Of a stretch of 64,000 bases of DNA, positions 45,401 through 57,400 are shown piece by piece. Numbering within the stretch: position 1 is the stretch's first letter; every line of letters begins with the position of its first letter. The stretch covers positions 21,863,548 to 21,927,547 of the forward strand of contig NC_084772.1 of NCBI RefSeq assembly GCF_028858725.1, given 5' to 3'. The notes under the pieces were generated by a model, which saw only the letters and a program-made list of their open reading frames with translations, made no database searches and was not told the DNA's origin. This DNA is from Colius striatus (Eukaryota > Chordata > Aves > Coliiformes > Coliidae). A program made the position numbers and the translations under genes.

Positions 45401-48400
45401 AGCTGTGTGTCTCTTCTGCACCCAAAGCTCTCTATTTGCTCAAGAGGATTAGAGACGTGTTTTGGTTGCATTAGACTGTAGATGTCCCATGTTTCTAGAT
45501 AAAAGGATGCATCATGTTTTACTGTTCTCTTTAATTGCTTTAGGATTGCTACAGTGTCTTAGAAAGGTTGCTGCCACATTTTCAAACTCCTGTCACCCAG
45601 CCTCCTGTGGTAATGAGAAATCTGGCTGGGCTATGGTTTCTTAACAGGAAGATAAGAGGAAAATGAGCCTGGCCTTTGTGCATATCTGCATGCTTATACA
45701 GGAAAACACTAAGATGTGTTTTACATTTATATTTTAAAAGACAGATTGACTCTTCATTTGCCTGTATCAAGTCCTTAACAGTAGACTGTAGGTGCATTTT
45801 TGAGGAGCTGACACTATACACATGACAGGATGAGGAGGAAAAATGACTCTCTCAACCTTGGTTTCCTTTATCTGAAATTTTCCCCTTGTTTTGTGTAAGG
45901 CTCAGTGTGTCTCATTTTTTTCTATGTCAGCTCTAACACCTCACCTCCCTGGGAAATTACAGGGTAAGGATAGTTCAATCTCCATAGTGCTGCAGGTAAT
46001 CTCATTGACCCTTGTTTTTAAAGGAAGGGCTAATTTGAGCTGCTGCTCGCACACGGTGTGTAGAAGTCAATTGCAGATATGATTACTCTCTGTAATGAGA
46101 GGATTACATTGCAGGGAACAATCTGAAGTGTTGAGAGCTTTTTACTACTGCTGCAATAGTTAAGACAGTTTGTTCTGTGCTTCCCAAAACACAAAGTGAG
46201 GTAATATCTGGCTGAAACTCAGCTTACCTGAGACTCCTCTGTCAGTCACTTACCTGTGGGGTTTTGTTCCATTTAAGTCACATTATAGGTGACAAATAGA
46301 TATATTGCTGCAGTTAACTTGTCTGGTTTTTTTGGAGGACCAGGATGGACTGTTTTTAGCAGAGATCACCTTGCAGGAGCAGACTTCTAGTTCTTCCATT
46401 TGGAAGTTTATTTTGTGATTTACAGAGCGTTTTTAAGGAGTATTACAATGGAATGTTCCTGGTTGGGTGTTCATTAATTTGTTAAACGTGTATCTCATTA
46501 ATCCAGACAAAAGAGGTATTACCCACTCTCTGAATGTCAAACAGGCAAGTACAGTTTAATAGAACTCTAGGATTCTGAGCTGCAATTCATGACCTGAGCT
46601 GCTGTCTCAAGCTTCTAATTCTGTTGTTCTTCTGGAAAGCAGAAGGGAGGGAAAGGATCTGGTTTTACTGCTAGCAACTGCTCTCTGTGCTTGTTATTTG
46701 AATTACAAGTGTCTTTGTTCAGGGGACAGGAAAAGGAGGATTTTGCCTGGTGTGGTACCAGAAACACATTAAATATGAATCATCTTCCAGACTTCTGAAA
46801 TGTGTGAGGGTGTCATGCTGAGAAATGTCATTGTAAGCTGTGCCTGGAGATCTCTTAGATGAAATAAATGGGCCTGAAGCTTTAATAATGCTTCTACGCA
46901 GTATTTTTTAGCTCCAGTTGCAAGGAGGGATGCTGGATTCTTTTCAGTTGATTCTTAAATGTTGAACAATTCTTTTGTGTTGCTCAAGACACGTTGAACA
47001 AGTGCTTCAAATGCCTGAAATTCACACTGGTAATTTAAGTCCTTTCTCAGAGGCATCTTTTCTAGTTGCTATCTCAACACCTGATTCTTTTGGGGATGAT
47101 TAAGTTGTGTTTTTGACCACATACTTTAAACAAGTATTGCATTTTCATCTTTTATCTCCAACAACGGGAATGTTCAAACCTTCTGAACCCCAGTGAAGAA
47201 AAGTGTTACAGAAACGTATTTCTCTGCTTCTCATCCATTCGTTCTTTCTGTAGCAGATCTTGGAATGAGCTGCTTCAGCTTGATGATCTCCTACGCTGCT
47301 CTCCATGTTCCAGAGGCAAACATATATCTTCCCCTGTTTTTTTGTATTGTTCCCTGAGATGATATTTCCTGCCTCGTTTCCATTCTGACAATTTCCAGTT
47401 CTTAAACCGAATTCTCTGCAGAGTGGAGTTCTTGCTGTAACAAAAGGGGAACGGATTTTATGCCACTGAAATGTATTTATTGATCTCTTTTTGCATTCTT
47501 CATATTGGGATACAATTAATCTGTGCTGTACTGAATTTTTCTGGCTCCCAAGCATCTGTGATTGTATCCTGGGAAAACACTTGGTGAACAATGAAGCTTC
47601 ACCTTTTTGTGGTCATGTCCCTTTTGCTCTCTGTTTTAATTAGAAGGACAAACTACTTGTTCCAAACAGGCAATATTGTATCTTTTTGATCAGAGTTGTG
47701 AATGAAATACTTGCCTTAAGCATTTTTTCCCCACTTTAATTATTAAAATAAGGCTTTGCCTCTCATCTACTACTCCAGAGAAATGGATTAAAAATACTTT
47801 CATAGTGTGTGGTGTAGAGACTGGATGCTAAGGGTCATGTTTTCCACTGCCAATATAAGGCTTTCTTCACCATTCTCAAGCTAAAGAGTCTATAGTAAAG
47901 TCTCACAATGGAGATGGGGAGGGGTTTTCTTTTGTTTTTCTGGGTAGCTACAGTCAGGCTTCTTAATTTTTTATCTTTAATGAAAATATTTTGTCCATTT
48001 ATCATCCTTCCTGGTGTCATTACTCAGTTTTTCCTGTTGATACAGACAATAATTACCAGAGATTTTAAAAGGGATATCAGTGCTGCTACTAATTATATTA
48101 TCCTGGGCTTATAATTACATGTTGTAAACAAATTATTCAGAAAAAAAAGATCCTTCTTTGTAGTTGGTCTCCAGTGCCTGTAAAAACTTCCATTTCTTTG
48201 TAGGCTTTTCCCTTCCTCTTCCCACCACCCTCCCAGTTGGAAATGCCTTCCTGTAATTTCCTTGGAGGATGTCTTCCAGGGATTTCTGTCTGCAGTGTGC
48301 TGGTCTTGGTCATGTGTTACATACTTCTTTCTTACTGAACTAATTTAAACCAGATCCTAGTGCTCTTCACAGCACCAGGATGATGCTTGTTCTCAGTAGG

Positions 48401-51400
48401 ACAGTGCCCTGGCTTTTGTGCTGTTGTCGTGGCATCGCCTCGTAGCAGCGGCATCAGAGACTTCACGAAGGTCTACAGGAGTTCTTCATTTCTTAGAAAC
48501 AGCAACTGTAAATCTAAAGAACAAACAAATCTGTTTCTCCAATTGAAGTGCTTTTTGTCAGATCATCATACAGCTCTCCTTTTGGGGTAGTGGGCTGCAG
48601 AGGGGGCTGAGGAGATGATGACAGGTAGAGCTTGGAGAGAGCAGCTGAGGGTCCTAGAGTTCTGACTTGCCTGTCTGCAGCGGGTTATCGCTCTGAGTGG
48701 GGAGGATCTCGGATACATGGAATTGGTGTGTGTGAGCCACTAACAACAGTTCTACTGAGATACCTAAACTTGAGTGTTAATTGAATAACAGATGTCATTT
48801 GTAATAAAACCAGATTGATTGATGCAATTACCCAAAGTATAATGCACTGCTTCATTCAGCATGTGAATGTAAGGGGAATTTACTCTGTTGGGCTTAATGT
48901 AAATTAAATTAACCTACCTATCTTGAATCTGAGTGTTTTTAATAACTGGTGAATTGGATTGCTTTATTATATTTGCTGGGATGCTAGTTTTTTTCTCTAT
49001 TAATACACTTAACTTGCATTCTAGCTTCGCCATTCAGAGACAGGCATCGAGTGGTGGGTTGTGTGACAGTGTCTGTCAATAGTGAAGACAAATAGTGCCA
49101 GAGACACTTAACCCATCCAATCTCACCCAGGGTATAGGTCGGTCTTGTTTTCAGACTTCTTCATAAGTCTCTTTTCTTTCTTTCTTTCTTTTTCCTTTTT
49201 TTTTTGTTTTATTTCTGAATAGTGGATTGATACTGATTTGAAACTAAACTTTTTGGAAAAGTTTTTGACATTATCTCAATAATACAAGAAGAAGAAAAGT
49301 AGAAACCCAAGTTTGGCATGTGAGGTGTTGAAAGCAGATTTGCAGCCACTTTGTAAGTTCTGGTTTTTACCTTTAAAACCTTTGGCAACACAAGGGTTGA
49401 TGTTGGAAGTTTTGCACCCAGTGTCCTTCTGGTTTTGTTCTGAAATTGTTGTTCTGTGTCCAGCAGTTCAAATAAACCAATTCACACATAAAAGCCTTCA
49501 CCAAGGACATGACATGTTAGCTAAGTTGACACATGTAATAAATGAGTGAGTATACTTCACATATAAAGCTTACACACCACCTAAACCTCACTCTCTGTGG
49601 TGAGGTTTTGTTTTTGACACTGAATTGTTTTCTAAACATAGGCCAGGGGGTCGCATGGGATACAGGCTGAGTTCTGAGCAAAGGGAGAGTTCTTTAGTGG
49701 CTTCTGCTAGTCTTGGCTCTCCATGCACAGGTGCCTGAAAAGCTTGTCAAAACAAAACTATCTCTAATTCATTTGCGTTTGCAATCTTAAGCTTTCCAGC
49801 CTGGGAAATGATTTGTTTAGCACTCCAGTTAAAAAAATAAGTCATTGGGATGATACTCCTTTCTTCTGAGGACTTGATAATCCTTGTTGTATTTAAGAAT
49901 CTCTTTAGCAAGAATGAACAAGGATTTCAGGATTGGCTCCATGTAAGTCTTACCTAAAGACAAGTCTCCCTCAGTGCCAAGTAGTGATTTTTTTCGTTCT
50001 CTTGCCTTTCAGATGTTTTTTAGAGGCTGAGTGCCTTGTTTGACTTCAAGGTAATAGGATATAGAAGCACATGTCATTACCTTAGTTGCTAACTCGGAAG
50101 GTAATACATTTTCTTTGTATGATGCTTTAAGTATTGAAAAGAAAGACTGCACTGATGTGCTCATGGGGATGCTGTTTGCTCTGTGTTGCCTTAATCTCAG
50201 ATATTACACTAGGCTGTGAATTCTGGCAGCGTGCATTTGTGCCACGAGTGTTGCATCCCTTCTACTGCCTGCTTTTTGTTTTCAGAAAGAACTAGAATTA
50301 TTCAGTCTCTCAGCTGTGAATGTAATTCTGTTCACTGCCTGAAAGGAAGGTGAATGTTTGGGAGCTGTAGGCACCTTTTGGACTTTGTGGGAAGCAAATG
50401 TACAGATGGCTGCTGTCATGAACAACTGGAATGTCTTTGGAACTTCGTCTCCCCAGGACTAGTGTGGAGTGACTGGTTATCTCTGCTTGCAGTATGAACT
50501 CCAGCACTAACCCCTTACTGTTATTGGTTATTTTGTGTTTTTCACTTACACATTTCAGAACTGCCTGTTATTGTAAAGTATAATGTCCAAAACAGAACCA
50601 GGACTTCCTTATGCCGAACTGTTTAATCCTATTCTGCCTCCCTTGGAGGAAAAAAAGCTTGTAGGTTAGGCACCAAATTCCGAATTACTTGTTTCAGCTA
50701 CCTTACATGTTACAGTGATGGCAATGAATAGATTCAGGAGGTTTAGTTTCAACAGTGATCAAAGTTGCTCTAATGTGGAAGAAGTTTTCTTTTCTCTCTC
50801 ATTTTTTTAATTAAGAAAAAGGGGAAAACCCACCTTGTGATGCTGGTGCACGTTGCATTTCTAATACTGTGGCTGCATACTTGCCCTAAGATGCACTTGG
50901 CTACTATTGAGTGGTGTTGCTCTGAAAGCAATTTTTATTTTGAGGCTGTGTTAAAATATATCCAGTCCTATATTTCCAAACCTACTCGTTTAAGCTATTA
51001 TGTTTGTCATTGCAAGCACTGTTCAATTGCAAATGAAAGAGCCACCTGTACCAAGTCCCATTCATATGTGTCTAAAGAAAGTAATAAAAGTCAAATAAAA
51101 GAAATGCTTAAACTGGGAAAGGCTTGTGTGTTTCTGCTCCGAGTTGGCAGCCCAGCCACTCCTCACTCCTCAGGCTGGGCATCCACCACTTGTGTTCAGT
51201 TTTTTATCTGCCCGATGGGAAGAGCATCATTCCTCAGAACCAGGGAATGCAAAATGCTCTCCCCTTTTCAGGCAATGCCAGTCACGGTCCAGTTGCTGGA
51301 GACTCTACAATAAACCTTCTTCCCCCCTCAAAATGCAGCATATTCAACCAGGAGCTCTGCTTTGGGTATCACATGTGCATGTGTTGCCACTGGCTTCAGA

Positions 51401-54400
51401 ATAAACTGATAGAAGGAAATGGGAGCTGTGTGAAACATAGGGTGGTTTATTTGTTACAGAAACTGTGAATTCTTGTTTAGTTGACCCCATTTATTTGTTC
51501 ACTAGTTCAATGGAAGATGAATTGGCTAAAGGCCTTCAGACCCTGTGAGAAACCATAATCTTTTACTCTGTTTCTTAGTATTTGCATAATTTAAAATGTT
51601 ACTAAAGCAATTGCTCTAATTTATCCACCGAGACTGATTTCAAATGTGTGTATTTGAATACAGCCAGATTATTTCCTTGGCTGTAACATTTGCCTGACAT
51701 AGTTTTAGTTGTTATAACAGGGAAGACACTGGCCTGAACATGCTTTAAACCACTTGCATGTTTGTGGATGGTGATGGCATTCATTTGAGAATGTAAGAGA
51801 GGTTTTCTTGCCATTACTATTTAACTTGATATTGCTTCAATAACCTGGTCTTTTTGTGGAGTGTCTCTGGTAAATGCAGGAGAGTGTCACCAGCTTAAAA
51901 TGCATAGCCTTTATTTCCTTTTGAATGTATAAACAAAACACACACATATTGATACATGTACATGCCTTTTAACTTCTAGGGGGAAAAATGTGGAGAAATT
52001 GGTTTGGATAGCAATAATAATGATTTAAACATTGCAAAATGCTGCACCCTAAAATAAGAGCAGCATTGGCAGCTCCCTTAGCTTTGCACTGAAAGGTACT
52101 TTGTTTAGTGATGTATTTATTTTGTTTTCCTAGGAAAGTGAGGGAACAGGACAATTGCTGCATTTCTGGACAGGATGTGCATTGAACCACTTGATAAGCA
52201 GGGTGTGATCAGTGCTTGGCATACCTGCTCCAGTGCAGACCTGGGCATGATTGTCACTAAGTTTTTCTCAAAGGTCTTAAAAGACCTTTCTAAAATATTC
52301 TAAAATACCATCTTTGGTATTAATATAGTGGAGGAAAAATCTGCCAGTTCTAGAGCCCTGCCACCTGGTTCAATGTGGAGTTACTTCTCCAAGTCTTTGT
52401 CATGCACAGGCAAACACAGGATGTGCATACACTTTGCTGGACTGTGCATGGTACTCTGTTCCATCTGTTAAAAGAACTGCTTTTAAATGGGAGAACTCTT
52501 GCTGTTCAGCAATCCAATTCTGCAGCGTGTCTGCTGCGTGCTCCATGTGTTCTGTCTGCAAACCCTTGCATGCAGCACAGATGCTGTCTGCATCCGGCAC
52601 GTTTCCATTTCTTTCTGTCTGGGTGTAGCAATGATGAACACAAACTAATTCTAGTTGAACAAAACATCCCAAGTAAACATCCCAAACAGCAACGACCTAT
52701 CTCAACTCAAAGTGGCTGCAAATCAGCTCCTAAAGATTGTCACTGAAATGAATATCTAGATTTAATAGTTCTTGCCAATCCTGTAAATGTTTTTGGAAAA
52801 AGCATTGCATTAATGCATGATACAGAAAGGATAAATTTGCCTTTAAATTGGAATGCAGTTCAAAGTGGCTGAATTCTCCTATTTCAGCCACTGTATTTGC
52901 CAAAGAACAAAATGGAAAATGGAACTGGTATCACTCGTCTGCTTCTGGTTCAGGGAGAGGTTCGAGGAAGGGACAGCCCATGAAAATGAAGGCACAGCAG
53001 CTTGTTGATAAACTCTCGTGACCACTCAATTTCGCAAACTAAAGTAGTAGAGGTTGACTTCCAATGTTGCTTAGCACAAGAGAGCTGTAAGAAACAGCAG
53101 CAGCTTAAGAATTCTTTATCAAGAGTCATTAATAACCCCGGTCACCACACGTGGCTGAGTTACAGGAAGGGTTTTGCTCAGGTTTGCTCTTGGTTAAATG
53201 TACATATCATGACTGAATGTATTTTATTCTGTCACCTGAAAATAGCTTAAACTGGGTAAAATAGTTCAACTATCTTTAAACCTTTTAGAGCTGAGAGATT
53301 GATAAGATATTTTGGGTTTCAAATTCCCCCCTCAGAAAACAAGAAGGAAACATCATGTTCCTCTTAATACTAGGTGTGACCTCTGGGACACCAGTCACTC
53401 ACCAAGCAAGCGCGCTGCGAGGTGATGTGTGGATGGTGTGTGCAACTGCTTTCCAAACAGAGATCATTTCTGGGATTCTGGTTTCTTGTGTAAGGTGGTG
53501 TCAGCAGTGCAGACCTACAGAAAATAGTATCTCTGCCCAGGAAGCTGAAAGCTGAATGTAGAATTCTGTTGGTAATTCCTCAGTGAGCTGCAGCTGACCC
53601 AAAGAAATAAATAGGTAAAGACTGTAGTTCTCCCTCTGAAGTGTTTTCAGCCCACCTTTTCAGCTGACTTGTCCTTTAAAATTTGTCAGTGGAAATGATG
53701 GTGGTGTTCTCCAGGAATCTTCAGGGGTTTGTTTTAATCATCTAGCTGTCCTCTGGTGTTTCCAAGGCAGATTGATCTGTGACCTCTGGAGGAGTTGCAC
53801 TCACACTGTTTAAAATGTCCTGCTTAATATTTCAGAGGTCTGTCCCAAGCTGCCTCTGTGTGCATAAGAGACTAATAAAGTCTGAGAGAACTCACTGGCT
53901 CTCAGTGACTGAGAGAGTAAAATGCCAGAGATTTCATGTCATCTTATCTCAGTGTGTCACCAATGTTTCCTCCCTGTTTTGAACCCTAAAGACACCCAGC
54001 TGTGTCACAGTGACTGATACCAGTTCTGGTTTTCCTGCCAACTCAGTTGATTTTATATTTTATTTCTCATTTATGATGGAATAATCAGCAGCTCTTTTTC
54101 TCATTTATTTTCTCATATTTTTATTCCAGGATTTGCCTCTGAAGCAGGGAGTGTCTGCATTAAAAATGACCTGTAGTTCTCTGCTTCATAGGTTAGAAAC
54201 TTATTTTAATATTTTGTGGCTAAGCACAGTCCCGACTCTTTCAAACATAAACTTCCCAAGGCTAAACGGCTGAATTGGCATTGAATGTGGATCGTAAGCA
54301 CTTTGCATTGGGGCTTCCATGACGTCAGATGAGATGGCTCCTACACCATAATTAGTCCAGCTGAAGCAATGAAAGCTCTGTTTACCTGCAGCCATTCTCT

Positions 54401-57400
54401 GTGAATTAACGTTAAGTCTTTACAGTGGCTGGTCCTGTCTCACGTGGACGTTCCAAAGCACTGTCCTGGCCAGGCTGTGTCGCTTTAAGCATTTACGCTC
54501 CAAAACGTACCAAATTCCAAACATTTGTCGGGGGAAAGCAATCGGTTCCTAAATGGCTTTATTTCAATGGGACTGCTATAGCCAGCACACACAGAACCCT
54601 GTATCTTGTATTTACTTGTGAATTATACACCGCAGATGCTTCTTCAGCTCCTTCCTCTTCCTCCATGGGCGGTGCTTGCAGCTCCTTTACCACCTCTTCC
54701 AGTCCTACCATTTACTCTACCTCAGTCACCGACAGCAAGGCTATGCAAGTGGAGAGCTGCTCCTCAGCCGTGGGGGTAAGTACCCGAGGGGTAAGTGAAC
54801 AGCAGTTAACCAGTAACACAGTCCAGCAGCAGCAGTCAACGCCGAAGAGACACACAGTCCTGTACATCTCGCCACCACCTGAGGACTTGCTGGACAACAG
54901 TCGGATGTCCTGCCAGGATGAGGGGTGTGGATTGGAGTCAGAGCAGAGCTGCAGTATGTGGATGGAGGATTCACCCTCCAACTTCAGTAACATGAGTACC
55001 AGTTCCTACAATGATAACACTGAGGTGCCACGTAAATCACGCAAACGAAATCCAAAGCAGAGGCCAGGGATCAAACGCCGAGATTGTGAAGAGTCCAACA
55101 TGGATATATTTGATGCCGACAGTGCCAAAGCGCCTCACTATGTCCTTTCTCAGCTCAGCACGGACAGCAAAAGCAACTCAAAAGCAGGAAATGGGTTGGT
55201 ATCTGCTTTTTTTTTTTTTTTTTTTTAACCAAAAAATAGTTTTCTCACCGTATCTAAACCCAAACTCCTGACAGTGCCCCACGCCCCAGCAAGCGTCCTG
55301 CTCAGGTTCTCACATAAACCCCCTCCCTTCTCTGCTGCTCCCTTGCGTGTCCAAGCCCGAGGTAACTTCTCATTAGGCTTGTTAGTCTTTATGTCGAAGG
55401 TGAAGCCAAACTTCCCTGAACCCATTGGGTGCAGCACTGCTGAGCTCAGCTGGGTTCCTGTTTAAGTGAAACTCCTGACAGACCGCACGGTTCCGTGTAT
55501 CAGATGGCACTGCAAGCATTCCTCTGTTTAAGTGAGAAAGGCAGAAGTGGGCTGGATGCACCTGAAATCTGAATGTCTTTTGCAGGATTTTATGTGAGGA
55601 TTTCAGTCTGTACACTTCACCTGCTTTGGTTGGTCTCTATTTACCAAATAGAGTGATGGGAGTGGAACCTGATGGCTTATTGGGATCTCTCATCATTTAA
55701 ATTAACACGTGCTTTACTTTTTTATCAAATGTTAAGACAGTGAACCAGATTTTGGTTTTTTTCTTGTGAATTCACGTCTGTATTTGATTTTTTCAGAAAT
55801 AAATCTCTGATCCTGTTTCTCTCTGTGCTTCCGGGTTGTGTGCATGCGTGTGTCTGTGCGTGGGCACGCCTGGATGGTGGTCTCTCATCTCTCCCACTTC
55901 GCACTGTTCACTAAATGCATTCCAGGAGTTGCTTGCAGAGGAAAGAGTCCATCAGTTTACAATAGTGTGTTGATACTTGTTTTTTCTTCTTATTTTTTAC
56001 CTTGTGGCTTCTTTAGTACTTTTAAGACAACCAAGTGGATAGATTCAGCTGTTTCATTTTGTTTCTTTGTGTGGGGGAGGTTATTTTGTTTGGTTCTTGC
56101 TGTATGTTTGTGCTTGCAGTTCTAATGTTCATCACATAATGGTGAATATTAAAATCTGACTGATGGGAAAACTTCTGAACTTCTCGTGTTCCAAAGGGAA
56201 AGAGCCTGGAGTCTGTATTCCCTTGGTCATTGCAGTTCCATACTTAAAATGGCACTGTTGGAAAGTGATTCTGAGAAGCTCTGCAGAGTGTGCTGGCCTG
56301 GGAGCACAGCCGGAGGGCAGAGCCGGCTGCTGCAGCACCGCTGGCTCTGCCACCCGCTCCCATCTCCTCAGACCTCTGGGTCTTTGGTGTCTGCTTAAAA
56401 CAGTTCTTCTAAGCTTGGCTGCAGTTGGTCAGCATCTGATTTTCACCATCTGAAATTGATAATCAAGTGAGAAGTTAGTACACTGTGGAGATGAAGCAGC
56501 AAATCAGCATGTGGGAAGTTGCTTGGAGCTGGGAAACTGCCTCCGCTGAGCCCAGAGGCTTCAGGCCACCCCCTGCCACGGGAAGGGGCTTTGCCAGAAG
56601 GTGGGAACTGGGGCTGCACATGTGGCCTCTGCACAGAAAGGGGAAATGTAGTAAGCTCTAGAACAGAATGTGTGATCTCAATCTACAACGGTACAAGACT
56701 GTAGCGTTTCTTAAAATACCCGGGCTGAGCAGTGAACATTCCCTGGGGCTGTCAGCAGTGCTCTGGGAACACAGGGGCAGATGAGCAGGACTTTGTGTCA
56801 TACACAGGCTGGACTGAACTGCAGGAAAACTCTTCTGTAACAGATCTGTCCTTTTAAGTAAAAGCTCCAGGATAAGAAATGGCCAAGGTATTAGAATTTG
56901 CCTTAATTTTGCATATGGAATACAGAGATTGAGCATTACAAATCTAGGTCACAGCACTGACTTTTTTTTCTTTAACTCTCCAGCCTGATGGAGTTCAGCC
57001 AAGGGAGTTAATTTACTTTTGGCTTGAAGAAAAGAGCAAGGAAAGCAGCCTTGCTGATTTGTGGAGGCATTTGCCTCAGAGACTTTGAGTCTGTTGTCTT
57101 TACAGGCTAGGAAGAAAAAAGAATATATTCCTGTGGAAACTGTTGGAATCTGTGAAAGCCTTTTCAGAAAGGGGATGAACTGATATGGTGATTTAGGGCA
57201 AAGGGTCTCAGATTTCGGACAGACTCGGCCTCACTGTCACTTTCAGGCCTTCGCTGGGAAGAGCCCTGATGCCAGGGCAGGACTGGGCAAACCTTAACAC
57301 AAACAGCACCGAATCTGTTTTAATAACAGTTGTGGGGTTTCCCACTCACATTCCTTTTTATTCTTTAGAAAAGAAGTGCTGGCTTTGGGGAGACTTTGTC

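Larger units (their letters stand above)
42568..54635 (+). other. NFAT5: NFAT5 intron 2
   Basis: This 12.1-kb AT-rich intron runs from GTAAGC to the acceptor ACACCGCAG. I recognise no transposon copy in it. It has a pyrimidine-rich TTTC repeat at 49170-49206, a perfect 9-bp inverted repeat at 52270-52289 and an open frame that runs into the next exon from about 54425. Other open frames, up to 158 codons, look random. Confidence 0.9.

Noticed and set aside
47145-47591. 148-codon minus-strand open frame in NFAT5 intron 2
   Set aside because: No match to a known or mobile-element protein. The length is within chance expectation.
50837-51313. 158-codon plus-strand open frame in NFAT5 intron 2
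   Set aside because: No domain, biased composition, no promoter or splice context. Taken as random.
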